From Conidiobolus coronatus NRRL 28638 (taxonomy: Eukaryota > Entomophthoromycota > Entomophthoromycetes > Entomophthorales > Conidiobolaceae): a stretch of DNA of 64,000 nt. The notes beneath the pieces are model-generated. The model did not search any database, was not told where the DNA came from, and saw only the letters and a program-made list of their open reading frames with translations. The stretch covers positions 131,212 through 195,211 of the forward strand of contig KQ964440.1 in the NCBI GenBank assembly GCA_001566745.1, in the 5' to 3' direction. The translations under genes and the position numbers were made by a program. This document shows positions 20,500 to 31,400 of this stretch, one piece after another (the first letter of the stretch is position 1; every line of letters starts with the position of its first letter).

Positions 20500-21740
20500 T
20501 GGGAGAGCAAAAAACCATCAGGCACTTAGCTATACTACTTGATAGTCAAGGTATTAATGAAATGATAGAGAAATATTAAATAGTGAAACTGTGGAGGAAT
20601 TCTGGGAAAAGTATAATAGCTACTACCTCATAAATCCCCCAGAACCAGGCTATCTGTCAAGTAAGCATTTCTTTAGTACTCTACGCTGTGTTACAGATCG
20701 GTTTATGGAATATGGAGAAGCAACAAAAGAAATAAAAAGGAGATGACGGTGGGCTTACACGAAGGTGAATACCCTAGGTGAATACCCTAGGTGAATACCC
20801 TAAATCGCACAGATAAAACACCCTGCCAATCAAAGAGAATTTGTAAGTCAAATTCTATCAACAAGCACACCATCTACTGGCCCTAACATCCTTTGCACAA
20901 GGAGATCTTCAATCTTAAGTTTCGGGGCTTTTCATCAAGAATGGGGTAAATCGAAATACAGTCTATAGAGCACATCTTTATTCTTCGTTAAGATTGCCGG
21001 TGTGGACCTGGTAGAGACATACATTCAATTTCAGACTTTAGACTCTTGTGGGTAAGTTAACCCTTGTCGGTTTAAGTAGTTGTTTCATGAAACAGAGCTT
21101 TAACACAACCACAGCCGCTTAACAGAGTGATTTGGGCAACAGTAGTACCTGCGAACAGCGCATAGGCCTTAGGCTTACCAATAGAAAAATTCAACATTAA
21201 CTCAGTACCAGCATAAACGACGCGAGAGCGCATCCAAGAACGCTATTACTCTTCGATAGGGAAGACTACATATTTAGCAGCAAATTGGGGCAAACCCTTG
21301 GTCAATAAAAGATAAGGACGACCCAAGGTTTAACAAGTTATAAGGTATTTTTACCTTCTATAACCATGACTACGCTGTTAGATTGGCAAAGATGCTCCTG
21401 TTAGTAATCTCAGGCTAGGCATCTCCGCTGCAGGTGTTACAGCGTTCGGTCCGGTGCCTCTCTTTACTATGAGTATTAGCGCTGAGGGGGTATCCAAACC
21501 TCTGGCTGAGGAATTAATCTTCTAATGGTATCGATGGAGTTAACAAAGCAAATGGTTCTACCAGGATAGTGCAATAATAAGTAATAAAGGTATAAGAATT
21601 TATCTGCCAATAGACAGTCGATTCTAGATTCAACTAGCTTAGAGGCTAAGCCTAGGCTAAGCCTTGGTCCTCTTTAGATTTTCTATCCTTTTAACAGCTT
21701 CAGATTTAGCTATTGAAGGGGGTAATTTTACTGAAAAAAA
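20500..21740. other. Decayed region with coding scraps and a short tandem repeat
   Basis: No intact gene. On the minus strand at about 21350-21090 there is coding-like sequence (LTKGLPQFAAKYVVFPIEE, then after stops SRVVYAGTELMLNFSIGKPK) that I cannot assign. A 13-base tandem repeat lies at 20763-20801. Confidence 0.3.
20763..20801 (+). repeat. Tandem repeat, three copies of AGGTGAATACCCT
   Basis: Three perfect head-to-tail copies with period 13. No gene context. Confidence 0.9.
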
Positions 21741-21744
21741 ATAA

Positions 21745-22330
21745 AAGTTTGCCTACTGGCAGCCTTTGGTATATTGTCAATTTGTTTGTCCAATTGGGCA
21801 GTAATTGTTGAACTTCCTTAAATCTGCCCGTTTCTAGCATTCTATCAGCTTCGTCAAATACCAAGAACTCCACTTGTCTAATTAACTAAATCCCAAGGAC
21901 GTCCCGGTGTAGCTACTAAAATGTGAGGGATCTTTTTTAGTACTCTGTTCTGCTTTTGAACACTTAAACCGCCTACAATAGTCCCTCAATAAAAATTGGG
22001 ATATACTTGCCGATTTGCTTTAAATCTTGGGTAATTTGTAAAGCTAATTCACGTGTAGGGGCTAAAATTAAACCGTATACCTTTTTACACTCGGCGTCTG
22101 TTAAATCAACTTCGACAATTCTTTGTAGTATGGGCAGGCCAAATGTCAATGTTTTTTCTGAACCCTAATAATTATTGTTAGCACTAATAAACATGGTTTA
22201 ATAGGGTATCCTTTTGAATTTGTGTTGGTGTGAAGAATCTAGGTTTGTATAAGCTTTTCATTATATTATCGTGGAGTTCGTAGTGAATCCAATCCCCTAA
22301 CTTGTCTATTGTAAGAGGTTAAAATTTATT
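21745..22330 (-). pseudogene. DEAD-box RNA helicase fragment (DDX24/Mak5-like)
   Basis: Minus-strand blocks in helicase order: RFFTPTQIQKDTL (Q motif), then after an apparent intron [20 protein letters not shown] (motif I), [20 protein letters not shown] (motif Ia), and after stops VEFLVFDEADRMLETGRFKE (motif II, DEAD). Motif I reads GSEKT instead of GSGKT, losing a phosphate-loop glycine. In-frame stops lie between motif Ia and DEAD, and motifs III-VI are missing. [10 protein letters not shown] resembles the nucleolar Mak5/DDX24 subgroup, which acts in 60S ribosome assembly; the subgroup call is tentative. Confidence 0.7.
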
Positions 22331-22496
22331 TGTTATATAGTAATATTATTAAAGTATAACACCTTTGATTTCTTCAAGTTCTTCTCCATCCTCGACAAAA
22401 TCGTCAACATGGATAAAGCGCTCCATTTTTGGGATTGGGTTACTAATGTCAATAATACCCACTATTTGATTGGAAAGGAATCTCTTCTCCAAACTC

Positions 22497-22600
22497 TCTT
22501 CCCAATGCCGTATTCCCTTGTGTAGGTGGTGGCTCTAATGCCATTGGTATGTTCCATCCATTCGTACCCGATTCAGAAGGCCAGAGGAGAGGACGTTAAA
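22497..22600 (+). pseudogene. Tryptophan synthase beta-domain scrap
   Basis: The plus strand reads [20 protein letters not shown] and [22 protein letters not shown] is the PLP-phosphate-binding loop of tryptophan synthase beta (TRP5 C-terminal half in fungi). Only about 30 codons remain. Confidence 0.75.
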
Positions 22601-22665
22601 ATTACTCAAAAGTGTAAACTATTCTATATTAATTAAAATCTGTTTATTGTTGATATCTGGGCAAT

Positions 22666-23592
22666 TTACTTGTCTTGTCTCCAACTTCCATAGTAATGAT
22701 GTTTAATAAATTGCATCTGGTTATCAGTGGATGTAGCGCAATAACTATCTTTATCGGGTGAGAATACTTTGACTGGCGCAATGCATACATCACCTATCTT
22801 GTAGAGATTACCACATGGGGCATCTTCGTACATATTAGTACCATGTTTCTTTTCAATGTATTCTTTGATAGAATCACCCCAAACACCTGGACCGGTTATT
22901 CTCAATACATCAACATCTGTAATTTTATCTTTACCAGTTTTCAAAAATTCTTCTAATCTACTGATTACATTCTCTATGACTGTTTTAAATACAGGGTGGC
23001 CTTGAGTAGAGTAAAATGACCATTGATTAACACCGAAGTGAGGCTCCCATTGTAAAAGACCAGTTTCAGATTCACGATCGTCATTTTCAACACCACCAAT
23101 GAATTTGCATCCTAAATTCATTAATCGAATTATATCCTTTGTTTTAACCAATTCTACATCCGAATCAGCATAGATACCACCGTATTCTTTAACAATCATA
23201 TAGCGGAATATATCAAACAATAATACCTTGTTTAATTTCTTGACTCTTTCGATATCGATATTTGACATCTTTTTAATAAAGTTATATACAGTTTCATCGT
23301 CAAGAACTCTATGTTCCCAATTTTCAAAGTTTTTCCAAGAGTCCATCCATTCACGTTGATTAGAGTCTATCTGAGGTTTTGAAGTTTGCCAAATAGTTTT
23401 GTTGATCTTGATACTGTGATCTAATGGCAAAAACTTTACATCCCATTTTTTTTCAGTTATTTTAGATTGTTTCGGAGATGAAATATGCAAACTTAATGTT
23501 AAAATCAAAACAAATGCTAAAATAATACATATGATTATTTTTATATTTTGATATAAAAACCGAAAAAAGTTATTCATCTTATATCTTTCCAT
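22666..23592 (-). CDS. GT32-type glycosyltransferase (DXD, 'Gly_transf_sug' fold), type II membrane protein
   Basis: Complete 308-residue intronless gene. Residues 17-37 form a single membrane anchor after a short basic tail, typical of Golgi type II transferases. The catalytic domain follows the GT32 layout: KTIWQTSKPQ (residues 65-74), a LFDIFRYMIVKEYGGIYADS block (125-144), and the metal-binding DXD at D143-S-D145 (YADSDVEL). Later GPGVWGDSI fits the family's acceptor-side motif. Related proteins include Och1-like mannosyltransferases and bacterial capsular sugar transferases; the sugar cannot be told from sequence. A second Met at residue 6 could be the start. It is transcribed away from the helicase fragment and shows no damage. 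Confidence 0.8.
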   Translation of the reverse strand: MERYKMNNFFRFLYQNIKIIICIILAFVLILTLSLHISSPKQSKITEKKWDVKFLPLDHSIKINKTIWQTSKPQIDSNQREWMDSWKNFENWEHRVLDDETVYNFIKKMSNIDIERVKKLNKVLLFDIFRYMIVKEYGGIYADSDVELVKTKDIIRLMNLGCKFIGGVENDDRESETGLLQWEPHFGVNQWSFYSTQGHPVFKTVIENVISRLEEFLKTGKDKITDVDVLRITGPGVWGDSIKEYIEKKHGTNMYEDAPCGNLYKIGDVCIAPVKVFSPDKDSYCATSTDNQMQFIKHHYYGSWRQDK

Positions 23593-23949
23593 GTTTGAAT
23601 ATTATGTTGCTATATTCTTAAATTAGTTTAAAATTCCAAAATGTTTCTATTAATAGAAGGCAAACTGAACCAATATTATTAAATAAGAATAGCAAAGTAT
23701 ACCAATCTATAGCAATCTATAAGTAATAATTTATAGTTTGATCTCTATAAACAATATGATTCAAAGTTTTATAAAAATAATCAGTTAATAATAAAAAAAG
23801 TGGAAAAGAAAGGGTAGATGATTTGTAGGTATTAAATATAGAAAAATAGAGTGTGGGGCATTATCTCTGGGGTTCCCAACCGTGTGATAGGCCCCATCAT
23901 TGGGCCAATTGCCCGTACAACAAATTTGGGTACTATCATTTTCGGGAAT
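23593..23949. other. Intergenic AT-rich region
   Basis: No gene seen. It lies upstream of the GT32 gene and downstream of the epimerase remnant, and probably contains the GT32 promoter; no specific element is identifiable. Confidence 0.3.
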
Positions 23950-24330
23950 GGATACTTGTTACCATAGCTCTTAATATATTGGCAATATCGAGTAACTTGA
24001 TTGAATCAGCTACAATGATATAACGCCCTGTAGCTTTCGGATCAAAAACCCGCTAAAACATGGGCACGGGCCACATCACGCACATCTACGGCAGCACTGA
24101 TCAGATCAGGCACGCCTGATTTAAGACAACCATCTCCCAACGATTTTGTTTCTTTTGAATACTCCGCGCTTCTCGCTCGGCAGCGACTTTTGAGTAATTA
24201 TAAGGGTTATGAGTAACCGAGCTACTTTCATTCCAGTGTGTTTCATTGAACATATGACCTGGTAAATCTTTAGCATCAAAGATTTTTATGCGTTGGGTAA
24301 TAATTAACGAAATCTGTGGTATTTTCTTCC
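23950..24330 (-). pseudogene. Extended SDR (dihydroflavonol-reductase-like NAD-dependent epimerase) fragment
   Basis: Minus-strand frame with GHMFNETHWNESSSVTHNPY and NYSKVAAEREA: the YxxxK catalytic pair of extended short-chain dehydrogenases in its usual context. The same frame continues with PDLISAAVDVRDVARAHVLA, the conserved V(D)VRDVAxAH block. A stop after LAGF and a frameshift precede DPKATGRYIIVADSIKLLDI. The Rossmann N-terminal part (GxxGxxG) is missing: the upstream sequence is the 3' end of the COG0523 gene in another frame, with about 50 bases of overlap, so the fragment has been joined to that gene's tail. Confidence 0.75.
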
Positions 24331-25343
24331 ATATACAGTACTTTGGAAAATAAGCTAACGTATCTTTCAATGTAATTACCCATTACAGTGAGCTCAACAA
24401 ACTTGTCTACCGGTGTGTCCACTTCAAACCACCGCCATCTTCCAAAGGCCCAGTTTAATATTTGAGTTTTGGTTGGATCTTCTTTAAAGTGGACGACTCC
24501 TTTTACTCTATAAATATCTTCAGGGCTTAGTGTCTTTAAAAGCGTTTCCCATTCATCTTTTGTGAATAAGTTCCACATGTTTGACTTTTGGATGTCAATT
24601 TGAATGATATCAACTTCATTATTTTGATGGCTTTTATCATAATTTTCGTCTCCCCCACAGAATTTATTATAGGAATATATTTTTCTCCGGTCCGATAGAG
24701 GCTTTATCTTAAATAGGGTGGTATCCAACCCAAAAATAAGCTCAAAATCAAGAGGTTTGTCCTTATAGCAGAGAACTCTTGGTGTATCAGGATTTAACTC
24801 GGCTACATGATCTATTACTAGATCTAGTTGTCTCTCATTTACCAGCTCTACTTTGTTCAAAAGCAACAGATCGGAGTACTGAGCCTGTAGCTTGGCGGTA
24901 TAGCTGGTATCTTCATAGCCTTTGAAATTTTTGCAATCCACAACTGTGATGATGGAGTCTAATTTAAAACCTTTAGGCTCTAATTCTCTAATTTGCCAAG
25001 CAATGGGGGCTGGAAAAGCCGAACCACTAGTCTCGATAATAATCCTATCAGGCTGATAGAGCTCTTCAATTTCTAACAGAGCATTCTTCATTTGTCCTAC
25101 CAAAACGCAACACAAGCAGCCATTCAACATTTCTTTAACGGCCATATGCTCAGCCCTAGTACCCCTCCGCTCGCTATCGCGCCTACTCAATTGCTCAAAA
25201 AGTTTACTGTCAATCGCATTATCTCCGAATTCGTTTTTTAAAATAGCAATCTTATAATCGTTAGGAATACTAGGAATCAAATTTAGAATTATTGAAGTTT
25301 TGCCAGACCCTAAAAAACCTGTAAAAACTGTTATTTCTACCAT
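24276..25343 (-). CDS. COG0523 / CobW-type GTPase metallochaperone (ZNG1-like)
   Basis: G3E-family GTPases that deliver metal ions to client enzymes, with zinc transfer shown for eukaryotic ZNG1. The 355-residue protein has Walker A GFLGSGKT (residues 9-16), the metal-binding CxCC motif GCLCC at 75-79, ETSG (104-107), VVDC (134-137) and guanine-specificity NKVE at 163-166. The CobW C-terminal domain follows, with RVKGVVHFKEDPTKTQILNW near residue 280 and a WxFGRWRWFEV-like strand. The start at the ATG is the family start (MVEITVFTGF). A charged insertion at 52-66 (LSRRDSERRGTRAEH) precedes the CxCC helix. The last 40 residues do not look family-like and overlap the epimerase fragment, so the natural C-terminus may have been replaced. 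Confidence 0.85.
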   Translation of the reverse strand: MVEITVFTGFLGSGKTSIILNLIPSIPNDYKIAILKNEFGDNAIDSKLFEQLSRRDSERRGTRAEHMAVKEMLNGCLCCVLVGQMKNALLEIEELYQPDRIIIETSGSAFPAPIAWQIRELEPKGFKLDSIITVVDCKNFKGYEDTSYTAKLQAQYSDLLLLNKVELVNERQLDLVIDHVAELNPDTPRVLCYKDKPLDFELIFGLDTTLFKIKPLSDRRKIYSYNKFCGGDENYDKSHQNNEVDIIQIDIQKSNMWNLFTKDEWETLLKTLSPEDIYRVKGVVHFKEDPTKTQILNWAFGRWRWFEVDTPVDKFVELTVMGNYIERYVSLFSKVLYMEENTTDFVNYYPTHKNL

Positions 25344-26623
25344 TATTATTAGTTATTAATAATTATTTTATTAATTTAATTGAGATAAATCGGAAGAAGT
25401 TTCGCTCTTTGCCTTATTTTCCAAATATGTCAGAATCTGGTGGTTCGAATCCTTAAGTTTAATTTTTTATAAATACTTCTTCCGTTACTACAAAGACTTA
25501 ATTACCCATTAAAAAAAGATATCATTTCTATTGCCTTGGTTTGTTCTACCAAATTATTTAAGAATATCACTCAAGTGGGTCAACAGTTTCGAAGTGATAA
25601 TGTTCGTGGCAGAGGCATCGACATTCTTCTGCTTCCTGAAACTAGGCTTAGTCCCCACGGAACTGCTTACGCGCTGTTTTGGGGCCAATCTTGAGCAGGT
25701 ATTGAATGAACACATCGGACATGGCTTTGTTTTGCAGCATATACGAAAGCAGAGTTCTCGTTGCAAGAGCGCTGACACTTAATAATTCTTCATAGCCATC
25801 AACGCAAGCCCAACGCAAGCCTAATCCTATTTCTAACACCACTGTCTCCACCACCCCACCAATTCATCTGTATGTTAACATTCATTCTCTCAGCGTTCAT
25901 ACTTTGGCAAGGTTCAGTGTACAGGACATTCTTAGCTCGAGATAGCAAAGCATTGGGAATATCATCACTCGTTATCCTAATATCAGGAGAGTAATAATCA
26001 TTAAATTATTGATCTTATATACAAGCTGATTTCTAGGAAATCATAAGTGCAGCACTTTTCCTGAAATCATCTTTTGACACATCATTGGACGATAAGTAAA
26101 AAATATGAGGTATGGAGCTGAGTATAATGAAACCTAGGTATTTTAGTGGTTTACTTTTTAAAAACATTTACTACAATGTGAAGGTTACTTCCTTGAAACG
26201 TATTTCCCGCAGCAATTAAAATAACAGCTATCAAACCTGGTATGGTAGAAACTAAATTCTCTATATTTAAATTCGATGGTGTTAAATCAAACCTTTAACT
26301 GCTGAAACAGTTATCTTCGCTGCTAGTAGACCAAACCATCTTGATATTTCTGATATCACAATCTCCCCCAAAGGTCAAGCCTCACCCACTTTAGTTCAGC
26401 GCGGGTCTTGTTCTATTTTGCTTTTAGCATTTAAATACATTTTCTATTATTCTAATTTACATATAGCAGCACATTATACTAAAAGTAGGTAAGGTTTGAC
26501 TTAGATCTAGGCGTGTTTACAATCAAGAGCAAAAAAAGAAAAGCCGTTGTGGCTTCTACAGAATTTAATCAACACTAAATCTTTGACTCAACCAGTTTTT
26601 ATGAAATGAAAACTCACGGAACT
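25344..26623. other. Region without a convincing gene
   Basis: Between 25531 and 25870 all strands have moderately open frames (for example 25554-25854 minus, two frames), which suggests decayed coding DNA on one strand, but no domain is recognised. At 26029-26050 there is a palindrome TGATTTCTAGGAAATCA related to the 48-base repeats. The rest is AT-rich. Confidence 0.25.
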
Positions 26624-27337
26624 TTAAATTCTTCCACATCGTTCTGACGAATCATCTTTTAAAAGGTAAGCGGGGCTATAGCCAGAAGGAGAGTTCTCAT
26701 TGATTAGTAAAGGATTAGGATGTGTATTGTTTTTATCGCCTAGGGAAGTGTAGCCTTTGTCATATAGACTACAGTATGGAACTTTAAACAACAACAAAAA
26801 ATCCCAAATAGCATTATAAGACCAGTCTAAAATAGGGTGTACCCTCATGCATTCTGGCCACCCTTCTGACGTTACACAAAAGTCAGACAAGAGATGTCCG
26901 TAAGGATCAGTCTTTCTTGTTCCGATCAATATAGCTTTAATATACGAATGTGAATTTAGAAATTGAAGCAAACCTACTTTCATAGGACCAGAAACTTTGA
27001 CTAGATCGATATTATAGTTGATCCTACATTCTTCAACAAATTCATCTATCTCGCTAAAGGAGTTAGAGTTGACGATATATAAAGCAGGAATTTTCTTTAA
27101 ATCTAATCCTGGTTTAATGCGGTTTCTCCTAAGCAAGCATATTGAATAAAGAGCTAGTATTACAGTGCAGTCTTTTCCCCCGTTAAAGCTAAAAGCGAGC
27201 CCGTCCCCATACCTGTCGATAGCTTCATCAATAATTCTAATAGCCTCTTGCAATTTTATTGATAATTCTGACTGCTGTACTAAAATTAAACAGAGCAGGT
27301 TGATATGATTAGTGCAAATAGTCTTGATATTCTTCAT
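26624..27337 (-). CDS. FAD1: FAD synthetase (FMN adenylyltransferase, PAPS-reductase fold)
   Basis: Converts FMN and ATP to FAD in the cytosol. 237 residues, intact. Eukaryotic FAD1 motifs in order: the PP-loop SFNGGKDCTV (50-59), ALYIVNSNSFSEIDEFVEEC (85-104), IGTRKTDPYG (138-147, the TRxxDP signature specific to FAD1), MRVHPILDWSYNAIWDFLLL (164-183), YCSLYDKGYTSLGDKNNTHP (188-207) and the C-terminal AYLLKDDSSERCGR. Length is as expected for the fungal enzyme without the MogA-like domain. The first 22 residues are hydrophobic and could be a genuine N-terminus or an upstream extension. No damage is seen, so this is probably a working host gene and may be the essential single copy. Confidence 0.93.
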   Translation of the reverse strand: MKNIKTICTNHINLLCLILVQQSELSIKLQEAIRIIDEAIDRYGDGLAFSFNGGKDCTVILALYSICLLRRNRIKPGLDLKKIPALYIVNSNSFSEIDEFVEECRINYNIDLVKVSGPMKVGLLQFLNSHSYIKAILIGTRKTDPYGHLLSDFCVTSEGWPECMRVHPILDWSYNAIWDFLLLFKVPYCSLYDKGYTSLGDKNNTHPNPLLINENSPSGYSPAYLLKDDSSERCGRI

Positions 27338-28186
27338 ATTAAGATATATATTATATTAGATTTTTTAATTAAATGGATGTTGATTTCAGCAGCATATTTA
27401 AACATTTGATGCCGTCGATATATTAGGGCGATTCTATGACCCAGATGCAGGAAATTCGTCCAAACAGTGTGGTGCGGGACAAGAAGAATTAATACTGCTG
27501 GGCGATAATCATGATATCTCTGTGAAAGTATTACAACTTGGAGGTTAAGTGTGGGCGCTAGAGTAAGAGAGATACGTATTTTTGATTAAATAAGATGAGG
27601 TAGTAGAGCACAGTGTGCATATATTTCTTATCGGTATAGCGACGGCCGGTATAGGTAAATGATACACATTTAATTGCATTGTCGCTCTGATAAAAATATC
27701 TTTACCCCTGTGACACGATTGGAAAGTTCACAGGTAAATAACCAATACAACTCATAAACTGTGTTAAAAGAGTCAACATGATAGGTGCAATATAAAATGA
27801 TACAAGAAGTATCCCACCTCAACGATGACAAACATGGCTTAGGTTCTTTCAAAGCTAGAGTTTTAGCACTTTACAATGTAACGTGACATTTCACTAAATA
27901 ACTTACCTGAAATCAATTGGTACAAGACCAACAAAACCATATGCATCTCCTTATATTTCTTTGAATAGTTGTCAGGAAGAACCACCTTGTTAAGAATCAA
28001 GTAACCGCGGTAGTGTCAAGAGCTTTTTCAAGCTCACCGGTAGTTAGATTTTATCGAGCAGGTAATAGACTTTCCAAGCATTAAACCGAAATAGCGAAGA
28101 TTTGCAGAGTGGGTATCCCAATATAATTTCATTTCTATTGGTATGCTTGCAAAAACTATTATGGGGGGATAGTAAATGTTAATGAT
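27338..28186. other. Region without recognisable genes
   Basis: AT-rich; one short minus frame (27670-27852) without similarity. It leads into the bacterial-type remnant and the viral element. Confidence 0.3.
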
Positions 28187-28382
28187 TTCAGCTATACTAG
28201 GCCAGAACATAGAGCTAAAGATATAAACTATCAGTTAAATAACGAACAGCAAATAGCATTTGATAAATAATCAAAAGATTAAATCAATATTCACTCGCTC
28301 TACTAGACGGGGAAACTGAATCTAGAAAACCTGAAGTATATCTTTCTGTAATCAGAAAATTACTCAAAAAAATTACAGGGTG
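28187..28382 (+). pseudogene. Mutated scrap resembling bacterial PriA primosomal helicase
   Basis: The plus strand reads AKDINYQLNNEQQIAFDK and then, after a frameshift, SLALLDGETESRKPEVYLSV followed by IRKLL. In PriA (bacterial restart helicase) a LNxEQxxAxxxI helix is followed by the F..(x)LLDGxTGSGKTEVYL Walker A block; here the Walker residues have changed (GETESRKP). The combination of both blocks at the right spacing supports PriA over other helicases. It contains stops and is clearly dead. A bacterial gene scrap in fungal DNA implies past transfer, perhaps from an endosymbiont. It ends about 115 bases before the viral L start codon. Confidence 0.55.
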
Positions 28383-28495
28383 AATTCTTATATGCAACAA
28401 AGTTGCAGGGTATAGGGGGAATACAATTTGTTCATAAAAGTCTAAAATTTAAAAAATTAAATGTTCCTAAAATAAAATAAAATAAAAAACCTACT

Positions 28496-31400
28496 ATGGA
28501 CCAGACGACACCATATACAACAAACACCTTTTATTATTTGTCTCTCATAATTGACAAGTACAAAGATATAAAGAAAGAAGATGATGTAGATCTATTTAAA
28601 TGCATTAGAGATATTATACATGTAAGACATGATATTTTGCACTTATATGTAGATTCACTCTGCACTGATTCACTAATGAGACCTAGGACATATATAAGAG
28701 AATACAATCTTAAACAGATATTTAATATGTCTCCTGTTCTGCCAGACATCTGTAGTATATTATCAATTGAAAATTCTGAAAATGTGCTGAAACTAACACC
28801 GGACTTAATATTGTATAGGGAAACAGGAGTAAATACTGAGTGGTCATTACTTAGAGATGCAGGACTAGGAAAGGGTAGGCTACAAACAGTAATGGCTGTA
28901 ACTGACTGGTTTAGAACAAAGGATATTTATGTAATTGATGTAAGTGTGACTTCATCACTCAATCAGAGAATTAGAGAGAAAGATGAAAAATATTCTGAAT
29001 TATGCTCACTAATTAAGAGGCTTGCCAATAGCTGTAATTTTAGGGTGTTTGCAGTATCTGTCAGTCTATCCACATTACATCAGGAATTGACTACTCTTCA
29101 AAATGACCTTTCGATGGAATTTGCTATAAATGATGCATATATGGCTATTGCAAGCTTAATGGACTCTGCAGAAGGAGCACTAGAGCATATTAAACAACTT
29201 ACCAACGATAGACAAGCAGTAGAATTTTTTATGATGAGAGAATATGGAAATAATGAGGGCATGCCATATAATGACACCATATCCCAAAGTTCTATAACAA
29301 ATAGAGAAAAGGTTTCGAGAATGTATGAAATCCATATGACACATAAGGATGATACATCTTCACTTATAGATGAAATGCCTAATGATGGGGAACCATTAGC
29401 TGAGAATAGGATCTTAGAGCTCCTAAAGTCTTCATTAGAGTCTACAGAAACAGATGGGTTATATGAGCTTAAGACCAACTATAATATTATTGATTCTGTA
29501 TTGCTTAAAATATCAAATAAAATAAAAGAGAACCAGACATCAAAAATTAGGCCATCTATACATACATTCTTGCCGTTCACAAATTATATTATCCCTGACA
29601 AGATGATTTTTCCGTCAGGCCAAAATCCCTTAGAAGACCATAATCTCGAGCAACAACAGATCATAAAGCTTCTTACAATATTCAGTAATCTCGAGTTTGG
29701 ATCAGATCTTTTTTTGTCTGGTTTGAGTGATCTTACTACTGAGCTGTTAAAACCATTTTGTAATGACAATTATAGAACATTTAACACAGCACTATTTAAC
29801 AAAAACATTATATTGTCAGAAGAATTTGATAATGCTGCCAATTCTGCCTATAGTGATTATAAGCAAAAGGCTAGGATGACAAAGCACAATATACTGCCTA
29901 AATTAACTTTCATAAAAAACACTTCTGAGGCTGTATACACCCAAAAGCTTAGGGATGCAATGAGTACATATCATAGCATCATACCCTGTGAGGATGAAAC
30001 ACGAGCATTCCGGCAAAAAATAATTAAGGTTAACATGAACAAACTAACTCCATCAGCACGTGAAATTTTGAAGCAAAATCACAGTGGGATAAAGTCAATA
30101 AGAGAATATAAACCATTTGATGATAGTTCAATTCCTCCAGAGATGTCTGAATTTATTGATGATGTGCTAGATAGATACTCTACTAAAGAAAATCTGCCAA
30201 AATATATAAATGACAATCTACAAAGCACTAAATCTGACAAGTTTGTAAAAGAAACCATAAGTACCTTCTCACCAACTGATAATCATGTACTAACTCAGTT
30301 AAAAAAGACCAATACAGAAGATATCTGCAGCATATTAGATGAGGTGAGAACCTATCCTGCATATTGGCAATCTTTCTACCAATTTCTTACAACTGAGCAA
30401 TTATGCCACTTTACTCAGTATACACTACCTACGAATACCTTTTCTATATTCACATCTGGAATACCAAATGTTGCCTTCTTAGTCCAAAATTCATATCATG
30501 ATTCTGGAAAGGATGTTGGAAAGTCATTCTTATCTTTTGGCTATACAGATAATTTAAGTGAGCTAAGTCCTGTTTATGGCAAAATATATTATCAGCGGTT
30601 GTATTTCGGTGACAGGTATTTATATTTCTTTTGTACTAATTGGAGGAGATTATCATCTACAAAATTAACATTTGTAAAAGATCAATTTTTTTCAACTTTA
30701 TCTACTGGGCTATGTGCACTCTTGAGACACAAGAGTGATATAGATCATTTACAGATACATTCTGAGTGTAATTTGGTGCTCAGACATCATTATACACTGA
30801 AGACAGTTGTAGGGAATTGCACAAACCAAAAAACAGCTGAAATGCTAGCAGACATGAGATATGCAATAATGTCTTCATTTTCAGAGTTTTCGAGAATTGA
30901 CAAGTTTATAGAAGACAAATTTAATCCACCCTTCCGAACATGTTTTGACATATGGATATTTAAGAGGCTCTACAATATAAGAGATTTTGTAAAGGATATT
31001 GCAACTCACAGGTCAAATATGAGGTTTAGACAACCCAAATTTATAGGGAACCAAAGAACAGAAGACTCAATCGGAGGAGAAGTTATGATACCATCCGTAT
31101 GGGATAATCACACAATAAATGATTTGCAAGACATTCTTGATGATCTTTTTTTGTATGTTCACACTGCAAAAGAACCAAGTTCCATACATTATGAAAATGT
31201 GAAGAGTATAAAGACAATACTGAAATTTCAGAGTATGTACAACAACCTCAATAGTTTGAGAAAGAAAGGTGATATACTAAGCAGTTTAGAAACTCTAAAT
31301 TCCTTTTTTAATGACAACAATATTATAGGCCATTCATCAGATATTGTTCAGCTGTCAGCACGATTTACCCTCAAGAGTATGAGTTCAGAGCTTATAGATG

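Noticed and set aside
20763..20801. Possible CRISPR-like or telomere-like array
   Set aside because: Only three copies of a 13-base unit with no spacers; a simple tandem repeat.
25441..25452. GGTTCGAATCC, resembling a tRNA T-loop
   Set aside because: The 70 bases before it give no D-arm or anticodon stem and no matching acceptor stem.
28473..28492. A-rich run before the L start as a poly(A) integration mark
   Set aside because: It lies on the 5' side of the plus-sense gene, not at the 3' end where a retrotransposon-made insertion would leave it, and the region is A-rich anyway.
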